Positions 43,272 to 53,330 are shown, counted from the stretch's first letter. The stretch is 64,000 nt of DNA from Candidatus Limimorpha caballi (GCA_018064605.1 JAGHUX010000007.1:103767-167766); one strand, 5' to 3'. The notes: generated from the sequence alone by a model not told the origin. A program made the numbers and translations.

Positions 43272-43472
43272 ATGAATTCAAATTGTAATATATTCGGATT
43301 TCCGAAGCAGCTGACAATCATTAAGGATTGCCACTGGAATCATAATGATTACACTGTGGTCAGCAATTCGGTCGAAGAACGTGGCGTGAGACTCAATGCC
43401 AAGGCAATGGGTTGGCACGTGGCCGTCACACATCGCAATAACATTCCGGCTCAGGAAATGGCCGTGGCGTGA
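43272..43472 (+). CDS. Hypothetical protein, 66 aa
   Basis: Unrecognised, with aromatic- and His-containing N-terminal half (DCHWNHNDYTVV). Two bp after the 85-aa gene, last in the operon. Confidence 0.5.
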   Translation: MNSNCNIFGFPKQLTIIKDCHWNHNDYTVVSNSVEERGVRLNAKAMGWHVAVTHRNNIPAQEMAVA

Positions 43473-43482
43473 TAAAATTGTG

Positions 43483-43590
43483 TATCTTTGCAAAAAATTC
43501 AAAGCCATGTCATTATTCGACTTTATATTTATAGATGCAATAGCACTTCTGATAATCGGATTTATCTATGCAGCAAAACACAAGGATTGA
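43483..43590 (+). CDS. 27-aa single-pass membrane peptide with its own promoter
   Basis: ATG at 43507 encodes MSLFDFIFIDAIALLIIGF then IYAAKHKD: one hydrophobic helix with a basic tail, resembling small membrane toxins or holin-like peptides. TATCTTTGC at 43483-43491 lies 15 bp before the ATG and a strong terminator follows at 43608, so it forms its own short transcription unit. The CDS itself is 43507-43590; the interval given includes the promoter. Confidence 0.5.
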   Translation, partial: YLCKKFKAMSLFDFIFIDAIALLIIGFIYAAKHKD

Positions 43591-43607
43591 ATCTTGGGCA
43601 TCGCAAT

Positions 43608-43640
43608 GGGCGCCTTCCGTTTTCGGGAGGCGCTTTTTTT
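43608..43640 (+). terminator. Intrinsic terminator
   Basis: GCGCCTTCCG and CGGGAGGCGC pair around TTTT and run into seven T. Confidence 0.85.
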
Positions 43641-43689
43641 GTCCCTATCAAGCATAGTGGCTGCGCTATTTTTGCAAAAAAAACGCGCT

Positions 43690-44187
43690 ATGCTGACGTT
43701 GGAATATTTGAAACAGATTATAGGCTCGGCCAGAAAGGTCGAAGAATTGTCGCATCCATACGAAATCACAGACCTTGACAGCCAGGTGATTGAAAGTGAT
43801 GCCGGCTATGATGGCATTGTGGAACTCATCAACGTGCGTCCTGATGCCGACCTTGCTATCGTGGTACTGGAAAACAGCGAGAGTTTTTCATTTGAGGTCA
43901 ATCCGGGAGGCGTGCAGCACCTCTCGCAGACAGTGTGGTGTATGGCGATGGTGGGAGCCGATGAAGACCGTAAGAAGGTGCAGCTTTCAATGTACAACCT
44001 TATGCGCCGTATTATTGCGAAGATGATTTTGGAGCGACGTGCAGGCCGTCTGGGAGGTTGGGATTGGAGTCATATTCCAGTGCTTGTGACCAATGCCGGA
44101 AGCAATTACACCGGCTATCAGTTTACGCTTTATTTCAATGAGGTCACAGACCTCTCAATGGAACAATTCGGTGAATTATGGCAGTAA
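43690..44187 (+). CDS. Phage head-tail or tail completion protein, 165 aa
   Basis: The ATG at 43690 follows a -7 element TATTTTTGC (43669-43677); the longer frame from 43594 would run through the terminator and promoter and is rejected. Beta-rich with LAIVVLENSESFSFEVNPGG. It sits two genes before the tape measure, where tail terminator or head-tail joining proteins are expected. Function inferred by place only. Confidence 0.6.
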   Translation: MLTLEYLKQIIGSARKVEELSHPYEITDLDSQVIESDAGYDGIVELINVRPDADLAIVVLENSESFSFEVNPGGVQHLSQTVWCMAMVGADEDRKKVQLSMYNLMRRIIAKMILERRAGRLGGWDWSHIPVLVTNAGSNYTGYQFTLYFNEVTDLSMEQFGELWQ

Positions 44188-44567
44188 CTGTAACAGACGA
44201 TACCAGGAAGGATCTCGAGATGTTTGCGAAATTCACCGTTGAACGGTGGATCAACAAGATGTACAAACTCAAAATCAGGGAGACTGGAGAGCTTATCCGC
44301 AGCTTTGAGCATCATGTAGAACTTGATGCCAACGGCAATCCGCAAAAGATTGAGTTTGTTTATCTCTATTACGGAATATTCCCAGATCTCGGTGTCGGTG
44401 CCGGAGTCACAAAGGAAGAAACGCCCAAAGGCAACCGCCATCCGAAACCGTGGTATAACAAGGTGTTCTGGTCGCGCTTGCAGTACATAAAAGATTATGC
44501 AGGCGAGAAATACGGTATGGATGCCGCAAATATGGTTAAGACAATATTAAGCAATAAATTACAATAA
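44178..44567 (+). CDS. Tail-region protein, 129 aa
   Basis: Overlaps the gene above by 10 bp. Contains VYLYYGIFPDLGVGAGV and HPKPWYNKVFWSRL, a pattern seen in small proteins before the tape measure in Bacteroidales phages. Possibly a tail completion or assembly factor. Confidence 0.58.
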   Translation: MAVTVTDDTRKDLEMFAKFTVERWINKMYKLKIRETGELIRSFEHHVELDANGNPQKIEFVYLYYGIFPDLGVGAGVTKEETPKGNRHPKPWYNKVFWSRLQYIKDYAGEKYGMDAANMVKTILSNKLQ

Positions 44568-44568
44568 A

Positions 44569-47500
44569 ATGGCACGCAGAAACAATGTTGAGGCTAATGT
44601 GACAATCACCTTCAATGGCGAACAGGCCAAACAGGTCGTTGACGATCTCAAAAAGAAAGCCGAACAATTGAGGGCTAAGATTGCGGAAATGCAGAAGGCG
44701 GCAAATCCGGACACAAAAGGTATTTCCAAACTCCAGAAGGAGTTGAATGCCACAGACAAAGCCATTAAGTCGGCAACAACCGACACAAAGAAATATGATG
44801 AGATTCTGAAGAATCTCAATTCGGCTTCGATAAAAGGACTCACGGCTGCACAAAAAGCGTTATTGGCACAGATCAAGAAACTTGCACCTGGCTCTGATGA
44901 GTTTGTCGCTGCAACGCAGAAATACAAGCAGGTGACAGCTCGCATCAAGTCGGTCGAGACGGCTTATAGGCAGGTTGATGAGTCACAGCAATCAATGTTC
45001 CGTCGGCTTGCCAGCGGCATGAACCGCTATTTCCTCATGGCATCAACAGCCGTTGCGACAGTAACAGGATTGTCGACGAAGTTCCGTGATGCGGCACTTC
45101 AGGCGGCAGAGCTTGATGATAAGATGACTCAGGTGATGAAGACCACAGGCCTTACCCATGAACAGGTTGAACAGCTCAATGATGGGTTCAAAAAGATGGA
45201 TACCAGAACCACAATTGAGCAGCTTAATCTTCTTGCATATCAAGCAGGTAAACTTGGATATAACACGGTTGAGTCAGTGCAGCAGTTCGTTGAGGCTGCC
45301 GATGTCATCAATGTTGCTCTTGGTGATGTTCTCGGTGATAACGCCACCCTGGAGATTGCAAAGCTTGCTGAGGTGTATAGCCAAAGCACCGACCTTATTG
45401 AGAGTAAAGATCTCAAAGGCAAGATGATGGCCGTTGGTTCGGCTATCAACCAGCTTGGCAAGGAAAGCACTGCAAGTGAGAGTTATATGGTTGACTTCTT
45501 GGGTCGTTTGGGAGGTGTTGCCACACAAGCCGGATTGTCGGCAGATCAGATTTTAGGTTATGCTTCGGCTCTCGATCAGATGAAGCAAAAAGTTGAGATG
45601 TCAGCCACCGCCTTCCAGAAACTCATCCAGCAAATGATAAAGAAGCCGGAAGAGTTTGTCAAAGCCGCACAGATGCCACTTGAAGATTTTAAAAATCTCA
45701 TGGACACCGATATGAATACGGCCATTCAGCGTGTTCTTACAGGTTTCAATGAGATGGGAGGTTTCTCCGAACTTGTTCCGATATTTAAAGATATGGGTTT
45801 GGATGGAGCACGTGCAGCGTCGGTCGTTGCTTCGCTTGCCGGAAATCTTGATAAGGTTTCAATCGCTCAGGCAACAGCCACCGAGCACATTGAAAAAGGC
45901 ACATCGATGTTGGATGAGTACAACACCATGAACAGCAGCTTGCAGGCACGATTGGAGAAGGCAAGGAAAGAGTATCATAATGCAACAATTGAATTGGGAC
46001 AAAAACTCAATCCAGTATTGCTTAAGAGTACCAATGCAATTACATACATAATCAAAATACTTGCGCATCATTCCAGAGAAGTTTTGGCGTCAGTCGCTGC
46101 AATAGCAGCACTTACAATAGCAATTAAATTGCATAATGCACAAGTTGCATTGTCAGCTGTTCTTCATGCTACATGGACGGCATCAGTTAGTGTTCTGAAA
46201 GCTGCATTTTTCCTGCTTACAGGACAAATAACCAAAGCTACGGCTGCAATGGCGGCAATGAATGCGGTGTCCAAAATGAGCATTTTCGGTCTGGTGGCCA
46301 CTGCCATCACTTCAATAGTCTTCGCTGTATCGAGATTGATAAAGAGTATGAATGAAGCGAAGACTGCAACCGAAAATCTAACTAAAGCTCAGAAAGAATT
46401 AAAAGAGGTTGACAAGACTGTTTCAGATAGATATAAGGATGAATCTGAAAGGATTCAATATCTGACAGAAATGATCAATAGTGATTCAATAGCTATTGAT
46501 AAAAGACGCGCTGCAATCGAAGAGTTGCAGGGAATAATTCCTGATTATCATGCCAAATTGACCGATGAAGGTGTTTTGATCAATAATAATACTCATGCAA
46601 TTGAAGAATATCTGCAACGTCTTGAAGGCCAAATACGATTAGAGGAATTGATCAAAAAGAGAGCGTCATTCACTTCGCAGATAAGGGAATTGCAGAAGGC
46701 AAAAGAGGCTGCTTATGAACAAAGCAGGCAATGGCAGCTTGATACATTTGGTGAGGCAGACGAATCAAGAATACATATTTTCGGTCCATGGGAAGAAGAG
46801 ATCCCGCAAATAGAGGCTGCACTTTTTGAACTTGATGGAGAAATTCAGAATATAACCTCCAAATGGAATAAGAAATCCGAAAATGAAGTTATTGCAAGTA
46901 CGACATATGAAGATGCTTTGGCTGATCTTGAAGCGCAACAGGCTGAAATCGAGAATCAGATTAAGAAGGATTACATCAATCGTAAAATCTCACAGGATGA
47001 ATACCAGGAAGCAATGAGAGATGCAAATCTCGAATTTCTTAAAAAGAAACTGGATATAACACGTCAATATGGCGAGGATGAGACAAAGGTTATGGCTGCC
47101 TGGTTGGATGCACAGGTTGAAGCTAATAAAATTGCAGATAAAGAGATTGAGGATGCACGTAAAAAGGCGGAACAGGAGGCGAAGAAGGCAGAGGAAGAGG
47201 CCTTGCGTGAGAAGCAGAAACGCCTTGACGAACTCACACGTTTGGCAGATAGATTCAAAAAGGAATTGCTGGAGCCAATCGACGCTTATAAAGAAGAATT
47301 GGGTAAGCTAAATGAGGTTAGAAACGAAGATTTAATAGATGAAGAGCAATATCAGCAGGTATTAATTAATCTCAAAAAAAAATATGCTGAAAAAGCAGCT
47401 GATAAAGTTGGTGAAGAAGAGGGGCTGACATTATTTAGAAAGTATGAACTTGAAAAAGAAGCATTACGACAGTTTTGGGCTGATGGAGAGACAGGGTGGG

Positions 47501-48363
47501 AAGATTATGAGAGAGCTGTTGCGAAGCTGCGAATTGAATATGCGCGTCAGACGTCAGAGCAAATTTCACATTTTATTGGAGAAATTGGAAATTTCATTTC
47601 ATCAATGCAAGCTCTGGAAATGGCACAAGCCGAAGCACGGTATCAGCAAGATCTTACCAATGCAGGTAATAATGCGGCTGAACGTGCTAAGATAGAAGAG
47701 GAATATGAAAAGAAACAGTTGGAACTCAAGAAAAAATATGCTGATGCCGATATGGCCATCGGAATAGCAAAGGCGACCGCCGACGGTGCTGTGGCTATAA
47801 TGAAGGCGTGGGCGGACCTCGGGTCTGGCGGAGCCGCAGTGATGACAGGAATTATAGCTGCGACAACGGCGGCGCAGATAGCGACGCTTGTCGCCCAGCG
47901 CAACGCAATCATGAACACGACCGTTTCTTCATCCGGCGGCGGTTCCGGCAACGATAATTATGGTGAAAGAGTGATTTCCGGCGGCGGCATGAAGGACGGC
48001 GGCTTCGCCGGATCCGACCCTTCGGACGACACCCCGATGGGCGTGTATCACGCCAATGAATACATCGCACCGGCGTGGATGGTGAGGCGTGAGCCTATAA
48101 TGTTCCGCAATTTGGAGGAATACAGGCAGACAGGACACAGACCAAGTTATCTTTCAGCCGGAATGAAAGACGGCGGTTTCACATCGCCGACAGCAATCCA
48201 AACGAGCGGGATTGATGCAAAAGCCTTGAACGATACAATTTCCAAGATTAATGCCACTATGGAAAGAATGATGAATGAAGGAGTGCAATCGTATATGATT
48301 TATGACCAGTTCCAGAGTTTTGACACACAACGTAAAAGATTCAAGAAAATAACATCGAGATGA
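44569..48363 (+). CDS. Tail tape measure protein (TP901 type)
   Basis: 1264 aa. N-terminal coiled coil, then the TP901 core (TKFRDAALQAAELDDKMTQV, QAGKLGYNTVESVQQF, LGGVATQAGLSADQILGY; residues ~165-350), two or more hydrophobic segments at ~505-585, long helical repeats (~730-1000) and a Gly-rich end. It sets tail length and helps DNA pass into the cell. The next gene overlaps by 4 bp. Its length implies a long flexible tail, so a siphovirus. Confidence 0.9.
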   Translation: MARRNNVEANVTITFNGEQAKQVVDDLKKKAEQLRAKIAEMQKAANPDTKGISKLQKELNATDKAIKSATTDTKKYDEILKNLNSASIKGLTAAQKALLAQIKKLAPGSDEFVAATQKYKQVTARIKSVETAYRQVDESQQSMFRRLASGMNRYFLMASTAVATVTGLSTKFRDAALQAAELDDKMTQVMKTTGLTHEQVEQLNDGFKKMDTRTTIEQLNLLAYQAGKLGYNTVESVQQFVEAADVINVALGDVLGDNATLEIAKLAEVYSQSTDLIESKDLKGKMMAVGSAINQLGKESTASESYMVDFLGRLGGVATQAGLSADQILGYASALDQMKQKVEMSATAFQKLIQQMIKKPEEFVKAAQMPLEDFKNLMDTDMNTAIQRVLTGFNEMGGFSELVPIFKDMGLDGARAASVVASLAGNLDKVSIAQATATEHIEKGTSMLDEYNTMNSSLQARLEKARKEYHNATIELGQKLNPVLLKSTNAITYIIKILAHHSREVLASVAAIAALTIAIKLHNAQVALSAVLHATWTASVSVLKAAFFLLTGQITKATAAMAAMNAVSKMSIFGLVATAITSIVFAVSRLIKSMNEAKTATENLTKAQKELKEVDKTVSDRYKDESERIQYLTEMINSDSIAIDKRRAAIEELQGIIPDYHAKLTDEGVLINNNTHAIEEYLQRLEGQIRLEELIKKRASFTSQIRELQKAKEAAYEQSRQWQLDTFGEADESRIHIFGPWEEEIPQIEAALFELDGEIQNITSKWNKKSENEVIASTTYEDALADLEAQQAEIENQIKKDYINRKISQDEYQEAMRDANLEFLKKKLDITRQYGEDETKVMAAWLDAQVEANKIADKEIEDARKKAEQEAKKAEEEALREKQKRLDELTRLADRFKKELLEPIDAYKEELGKLNEVRNEDLIDEEQYQQVLINLKKKYAEKAADKVGEEEGLTLFRKYELEKEALRQFWADGETGWEDYERAVAKLRIEYARQTSEQISHFIGEIGNFISSMQALEMAQAEARYQQDLTNAGNNAAERAKIEEEYEKKQLELKKKYADADMAIGIAKATADGAVAIMKAWADLGSGGAAVMTGIIAATTAAQIATLVAQRNAIMNTTVSSSGGGSGNDNYGERVISGGGMKDGGFAGSDPSDDTPMGVYHANEYIAPAWMVRREPIMFRNLEEYRQTGHRPSYLSAGMKDGGFTSPTAIQTSGIDAKALNDTISKINATMERMMNEGVQSYMIYDQFQSFDTQRKRFKKITSR

Positions 48364-50555
48364 AACTGAAAACTGAAAAAGGCGAATTGAGCTTGCCAAA
48401 TGACTTCGCGTTCGAGGTGGAGACAACCAACCCTGCATTCTCTGATGAAGGCGATGCCACAGTGCCGACCACATTGCCGGCGTCAGCCGACAACTTCAGG
48501 ATTCTCGGCCATATTCATCGCATTGACCGCGCAGACAGATTCATGAAAAGGATTCCGGCCACATTGTCGGCTGGGGCTTTTTCCAAGAATGGCCAGCTGA
48601 TAATTGACACCATTGACAAAAACAACGGAATAGATGTATCTTTTGCAATGGAAAACTCAGACATCTATTCCCAATACAAAAACACAGGCCTTAAGGAAAT
48701 TTTCAAAGGCAAGGTCAGAACTTTCAATTCGGTCGCTGAAATCATCACACTCCTTGAAAACATATACAACAACGGGGGGAATGATGACTTCGCGGTATTT
48801 CAGATAGCCGTCTCGAAATATGAAGATGACAAAGAAGGCATTGTCTATCAATATACAAATGAAATTGATTTAAATTCGCCTCCGCCATTACCTGGCCATC
48901 CGTCACATTACCAATTGGTGTATAAGGCAAGGACGGTGAGGGAGGGCGATTTTATAATGTCCGTCCCTGAAGGATATGGTGTGTCTCCGTTCCTGTATCT
49001 TCACAGGATGATTGACATCTTGTTTTCTTTGATTGGTTATGAAGTGGTGGAGAATTGCTTCTCCGCCCCGGATTTGAAAGACATTGTGCTGCTTAACAAC
49101 TGCGCCGATTCAATACTCGAGTCGAAGATCGATTATTCCGACCTCGTTCCGTCATGCTCGTTGACGGAGTTCGCCGGGTTCCTGCAGGAAAAATTCAATG
49201 CGGTACTTAAATTTGACTCTACGAAAAAGCAGGTCCGTTGTGTGCTGGTAAACGACATCATCCAGAACAAAGAATATGATATTGACATCTCAAATATTGT
49301 AAGAGAAGACAGCCTGTCAATGCAGGTGAATGAAACTTCGAGGGTGATCCTTTCGTCTGATTATATGGAGGGCGGCGAGCCTGCAGCGGAAACACTCGAT
49401 GCCTTGATTGAAAGATATGGATATTGCGTGGCACTGGATGAAGGCGCATTTAATAATTTGTTAGAGCATATTTCGATTGACGAAAGCCTTGCTCAATGCC
49501 ATGACTGCCTCGTATTCCGTTCATATACGGGCGGCTTCTACGATCTTCGCAGAAACCTCAACGACGGGAGACAGTTCGTCAATTATATCGGTACTTCAAA
49601 TTTCAAATACGACAGGGGAAATTCAACAGACAGCGAAACTCATTCTTCGGGTGACATCATCCCGCTGATGGTCGAAACCAACATTGGCAGTCGTAACAAG
49701 CTCTATCCGTTCATCGGCGACAGGACACATCGCCATACGACAGTGATGTTATCAAAATTTGATGAAGACCAAGATATTATCTTGTGTTGGAAGCACGGCA
49801 TTTTTGGCTCCATAACTGCAAATTTTGGTGGCGGGAACAAATCTTTTGACCTGACTCCGTATGGATTGTATCAACGTTTTTGGTCTGCATACAACAATCT
49901 GCTCTTGAACAATAAGGTGGGTGTCAATGCAATAGTTGAATATCCGAAAAACTATCTTTTGGATATTGACATGATCAATCCAAAGTTGTATAAGAATCAG
50001 GTTTTGCTTCCGGTCAAAACATCGTACAATGTCTCTTCAAGAATTTCTTGTGGCGGCTCGGAGTTTGTACTCGTCAAGGATTTCCGTGATGGAATATCGG
50101 ACAGCGATATAACATTTCTTGACAAACAGCCGGCAAATTCACTTAAATGGCATTTTGATGACTCTCAACTGTTGTCTCAAGCTGAAATCCATTGGGCTTG
50201 GTATAATGCGAGAGGATTGTACGTGGACAAAACTGACGGACATTTTGTGAGACCAGAACCATGGCCAAATGACCCGTACAATCATTTTGAATACAATTGT
50301 CTCACACTCTTGATTCCTGAAAGTTATACAGTCGAAAGAATACCATCTGCGGAATCTGCTTTCATTGGGCCGCCTTCTTTTGATGGTGAGTGTACTTTTG
50401 AATTTACGATGAAATATAATATTGTGGTGAAATATATAGTATGCCCTTTGGATGTCGCCCGTGTTGTATATGTGCCATCTTCGGAAAGAAGATTGGTGAC
50501 ATTTTCACAAGACCAATTTAAAGCTCAGGTTCTGTTCCGGGCAGTCAGGAGCTGA
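48360..50555 (+). CDS. Distal tail protein, 731 aa
   Basis: ATGA-coupled to the tape measure. Beta-rich N-terminus (FAFEVETTNPAFSDEG) and DNFRILGHIHRIDRADRF, then DLVPSCSLTEFAGFLQEKF in the middle. Position right after the tape measure suggests a distal tail or tail-associated protein at the tip. No peptidase or lysozyme motif seen. Confidence 0.7.
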   Translation: MKLKTEKGELSLPNDFAFEVETTNPAFSDEGDATVPTTLPASADNFRILGHIHRIDRADRFMKRIPATLSAGAFSKNGQLIIDTIDKNNGIDVSFAMENSDIYSQYKNTGLKEIFKGKVRTFNSVAEIITLLENIYNNGGNDDFAVFQIAVSKYEDDKEGIVYQYTNEIDLNSPPPLPGHPSHYQLVYKARTVREGDFIMSVPEGYGVSPFLYLHRMIDILFSLIGYEVVENCFSAPDLKDIVLLNNCADSILESKIDYSDLVPSCSLTEFAGFLQEKFNAVLKFDSTKKQVRCVLVNDIIQNKEYDIDISNIVREDSLSMQVNETSRVILSSDYMEGGEPAAETLDALIERYGYCVALDEGAFNNLLEHISIDESLAQCHDCLVFRSYTGGFYDLRRNLNDGRQFVNYIGTSNFKYDRGNSTDSETHSSGDIIPLMVETNIGSRNKLYPFIGDRTHRHTTVMLSKFDEDQDIILCWKHGIFGSITANFGGGNKSFDLTPYGLYQRFWSAYNNLLLNNKVGVNAIVEYPKNYLLDIDMINPKLYKNQVLLPVKTSYNVSSRISCGGSEFVLVKDFRDGISDSDITFLDKQPANSLKWHFDDSQLLSQAEIHWAWYNARGLYVDKTDGHFVRPEPWPNDPYNHFEYNCLTLLIPESYTVERIPSAESAFIGPPSFDGECTFEFTMKYNIVVKYIVCPLDVARVVYVPSSERRLVTFSQDQFKAQVLFRAVRS

Positions 50556-50589
50556 TATTAATTGTCGCTATATGAAAAAAAGTTGAATG

Positions 50590-50598
50590 TAATTTTGC
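50590..50598 (+). promoter_or_regulatory. Promoter -7 element of the tail-fibre side operon
   Basis: TAATTTTGC lies 7 bp before the ATG at 50605 region, giving a near-leaderless transcript. Confidence 0.5.
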
Positions 50599-50604
50599 AT
50601 CGTT

Positions 50605-51702
50605 ATGATAGAAATTATTCAAAGCCCGTCGGCAAACGGTATATACGGTCTTCAAGACGTGCCTTCCTTCATGTTCTACTGTGACGGAGTGGCCAAGGTG
50701 TCCGTGGGCATGAAAGGCAATGGGAGCTTCTCCGGGAGCTATGCGCCTGATTCCAAGAGATTGGTTGATATTGACATCAGAGACATACTGTCAGGGATGA
50801 CATCATCAAAATTCAGGATGAACTCCGTCGTCACGGTTCAATCAGACTTCAGCCATGCCGTATCGGTCGTGATCGGAGACGACAATGACACCAAGACGAT
50901 AAATTTCACGGTCGCCAACATACATTGCAAGGTCGCGGGATCATTGTCACAGCTGTTCAACAACAGATTCCTTACGACACAGCCTTCGGTCAAATACATC
51001 ACAGCCAAGTCTAAAGAATATCTCACACTGTCCAGCACATCCGCTTCGGCAAAACTGATGGCGAAATTCTACAGCACTTCGGGCGATGAGACGATTAAAT
51101 TGTTGGATCTGCAACAGAGAACAGTCACCTGTAACGTATCGCCTGAATTGCTGCTCAAGCAGTCAAACATACCATCGCCGAACAGGAAACCGTACTATGA
51201 TGTATATTTCGCCATCCCAGATGGCGGAACTTACAGGACTTTGTTCACGCAGCGTTACGTGATAAAGGATGCGACCGATGCGGAAAAATATTACATCTTC
51301 GAGAATGAACTTGGAGGCTTTGACACAATTATCTGCAAGGGTCTCCTTGTGACGACACCATCAATCACATACAACACGGCTAAACTATCATCCGGCATTA
51401 TCCAGCTTGATGATACAGACGATTATTTTGTCTATGAACAAAAGTCAGGTTATTTCCCTGCGAAATACAAAGATTGGATAAAGAGCTTCCTGAAGTCGAA
51501 ACGTCAGAAATATGTCTATGACGCCGCTTCAAATTCGGTGAGGATGATTGTTTTCGTTGAATCAGGGTATGAAGTGAATGACAGGGACGGAATGATATGT
51601 TTTTCGTTCTCATACATATACGCTGATGGTGACGAGAATGTATTGTCAGCGGGAGTGCCGTCATCGTGGGAAGGCCAGATTGTCACATCAATTAAAAAAT
51701 AA
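50605..51702 (+). CDS. Tail tip/baseplate-type protein, 365 aa
   Basis: Beta-rich, unrecognised, with IYGLQDVPSFMFYCDG near the start and PYYDVYFAIPDGGTYRTL in the middle. The place between the distal tail gene and the holin/receptor genes suggests a baseplate part. Confidence 0.6.
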   Translation: MIEIIQSPSANGIYGLQDVPSFMFYCDGVAKVSVGMKGNGSFSGSYAPDSKRLVDIDIRDILSGMTSSKFRMNSVVTVQSDFSHAVSVVIGDDNDTKTINFTVANIHCKVAGSLSQLFNNRFLTTQPSVKYITAKSKEYLTLSSTSASAKLMAKFYSTSGDETIKLLDLQQRTVTCNVSPELLLKQSNIPSPNRKPYYDVYFAIPDGGTYRTLFTQRYVIKDATDAEKYYIFENELGGFDTIICKGLLVTTPSITYNTAKLSSGIIQLDDTDDYFVYEQKSGYFPAKYKDWIKSFLKSKRQKYVYDAASNSVRMIVFVESGYEVNDRDGMICFSFSYIYADGDENVLSAGVPSSWEGQIVTSIKK

Positions 51703-51709
51703 TTGCAGT

Positions 51710-52258
51710 ATGATGAAGGCAATAACAACTTTTATATCAAATCCGAAAATGCTTCTTCTTGAAAGCTCGGTGGGCGCGTTGCTCGTCCATTATGTAGAGA
51801 ATCTCATGCTCGACTCCATGAAATTTATAATCCCGACGCTGATTGTGATTATCGCAGACCTTGTCTGGGGCATTCAGGCCGCAAAGGGCAGGAAAGAGAA
51901 GGTGACATTTTCGTCAGCTTTCAGGCGCACATTCAACAAGATACTCGGCTATTCATGCTGGATCTTGTTCTCCACAATGGAAGAATTGACATTGCAAAAC
52001 GGAGGCATGACCGTGGCGGCATTCGAGGTGAAGGACTTCACCCGTTTCCCGGAAATCCATGTGCGTGTAGCGGCTGCAGGGCAGACGACGACACTGACAT
52101 TCTATCGTTCAACCGATGCACAGACGTGGACGCAGCACCCTGAGACGCTGACATTTGACGAGCAGGACAGGCACGAACCGCTGTACGGCCTCAAACCTGG
52201 AGAATGGGTGAAAATCACATCTAACAAAATGTTGTCTAACGCTAAAATTCGCTGGTAA
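51710..52258 (+). CDS. Holin-like membrane protein joined to a foreign C-terminus
   Basis: 182 aa from the ATG at 51710. Residues ~1-90 match Bacteroidales phage holins with membrane helices (FIIPTLIVIIADLVWGIQA, KILGYSCWILF). After STMEELTLQNGG the sequence is soluble and beta-rich (FPEIHVRVAAAGQTTTLTF, TDAQTWTQHPETL), like a tail or fibre protein. The last holin helix is absent. Either two genes were fused by deletion, or a separate small gene begins at an internal ATG such as 51977. Confidence 0.6.
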   Translation: MMKAITTFISNPKMLLLESSVGALLVHYVENLMLDSMKFIIPTLIVIIADLVWGIQAAKGRKEKVTFSSAFRRTFNKILGYSCWILFSTMEELTLQNGGMTVAAFEVKDFTRFPEIHVRVAAAGQTTTLTFYRSTDAQTWTQHPETLTFDEQDRHEPLYGLKPGEWVKITSNKMLSNAKIRW

Positions 52259-52259
52259 T

Positions 52260-53255
52260 ATGGATTTCACTGGAAGATCAGTCCGCGTGGCGGAACTTAG
52301 AGAAGAAGTCCTCAATCTTGTCGGCAACAGAGTTGAGAAGGTGATTGTCAAGGCGACTTCAAGAGAAGGGTTCGTCAACGGCCTTTCCGCAACAATCACA
52401 ACAACTGAAAACGGTGTTTCCCGCACTTACAAATCTCCAATAATCGTTGAATCTTTGGTGGGCATTGCAATATTTTACGTCAAATATGGCGTGAGTTACA
52501 CCGTTGACGTTGACAACTACGGAAGTGTCCAGCCGCCGCAAAAATCTTTCATCGCTGACAGGTCGGCAATAGACGTTGAATTTCATTACGACTGTGCAAT
52601 GGCTCCGCTTGGCGTTTGGATTGAAGCAACCGACGGAACTCTTGTCGGGTCATCGGATTGGGCGACCGACGGGGCCGGCAAGACACCGCAGTCTGTTGTC
52701 CTTGTAACATCAGACCACCAGTTCAGAATTGGATTGGAGAATGCACATTCAACAACCCTTGCTTGGGGCGGCTACGGAACTGACATCGCAACAATTGGTA
52801 ATGTCACACAGCTATATTTAGCAGTTGAAGATTTTGATTTTGAAAGTAAAACAACAAAAATCATCAACGCGTTAAATCCAGGATATAATGGAGAAGCTGT
52901 TGTTGATGGCAAAACTTCAGGCCATGTTGATGAAAATACTGTTTCAACAACAGGGAGTAAAGCAACGGTCGGTGCGCCGGCGGCGGAAATGTGCAGACGT
53001 TATTCTTCGGGGAATATCGGGGCGGGTTCGTGGAGCCTGCCATCGATGGGATGTCTCTATCTCATGTACATGAATAAAGCTGCTATTAAAGCGGCATTGA
53101 CCGCTTGCGGCGGTACCGCTTTGACGGGTGATTACAACTGGTCTTGCACCGGGTTTAGTGGTCATACTGCGTGGTCACTCTACTTCAACTCTGGTACTCA
53201 GGACTTCACTTATAGGTACTCTTCGTATTCTGTCCGAGCGGTTGCGGCTTTTTAA
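52260..53255 (+). CDS. DGR target protein: variable tail receptor-binding protein with C-type-lectin-like end
   Basis: 331 aa. The N-terminal ~200 residues are beta-rich and probably attach to the tail. The C-terminal ~110 (SSGNIGAGSWSLPSMGCLYLM, then AWSLYFNSG...YSVRAVAAF) are the C-type-lectin/FGE-like fold used by DGR targets. The last 30 residues are encoded by the variable repeat 53160-53250. It starts 1 bp after the holin gene. It most likely binds host surface structures, with altered specificity after retrohoming. Confidence 0.85.
   Translation: MDFTGRSVRVAELREEVLNLVGNRVEKVIVKATSREGFVNGLSATITTTENGVSRTYKSPIIVESLVGIAIFYVKYGVSYTVDVDNYGSVQPPQKSFIADRSAIDVEFHYDCAMAPLGVWIEATDGTLVGSSDWATDGAGKTPQSVVLVTSDHQFRIGLENAHSTTLAWGGYGTDIATIGNVTQLYLAVEDFDFESKTTKIINALNPGYNGEAVVDGKTSGHVDENTVSTTGSKATVGAPAAEMCRRYSSGNIGAGSWSLPSMGCLYLMYMNKAAIKAALTACGGTALTGDYNWSCTGFSGHTAWSLYFNSGTQDFTYRYSSYSVRAVAAF
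53160..53250 (+). repeat. DGR variable repeat (VR)
   Basis: 91 bp aligned without gaps to the template repeat 53855-53945. 15 bases differ; 14 are at template adenines (to C, T or G) and one is T to C. The last 20 bp are identical, as expected near the homing initiation site. Changes fall mostly in Asn-coding AAC/AAT codons. Confidence 0.95.
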
Positions 53256-53287
53256 TCACCATTTTATTTTTTAATTTGATTATTTAT

Positions 53288-53330
53288 TATTTTTGCAGTC
53301 CAATTCAATACCGCCGTAGGCGGTCGAATT
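53288..53330 (+). promoter_or_regulatory. Promoter and hairpin between the DGR target and avd
   Basis: -7 TATTTTTGC at 53288-53296 drives avd and the template region. A hairpin AATTC...ACCGCC-GTA-GGCGGT...GAATT spans 53302-53330. DGRs often have a hairpin just after VR that aids homing; this one is 52 bp after it and may instead be a leader element. Confidence 0.6.

Noticed and set aside
43594..43689. Upstream extension of the 165-aa protein
   Set aside because: It crosses an intrinsic terminator and the -7 element of the gene itself.
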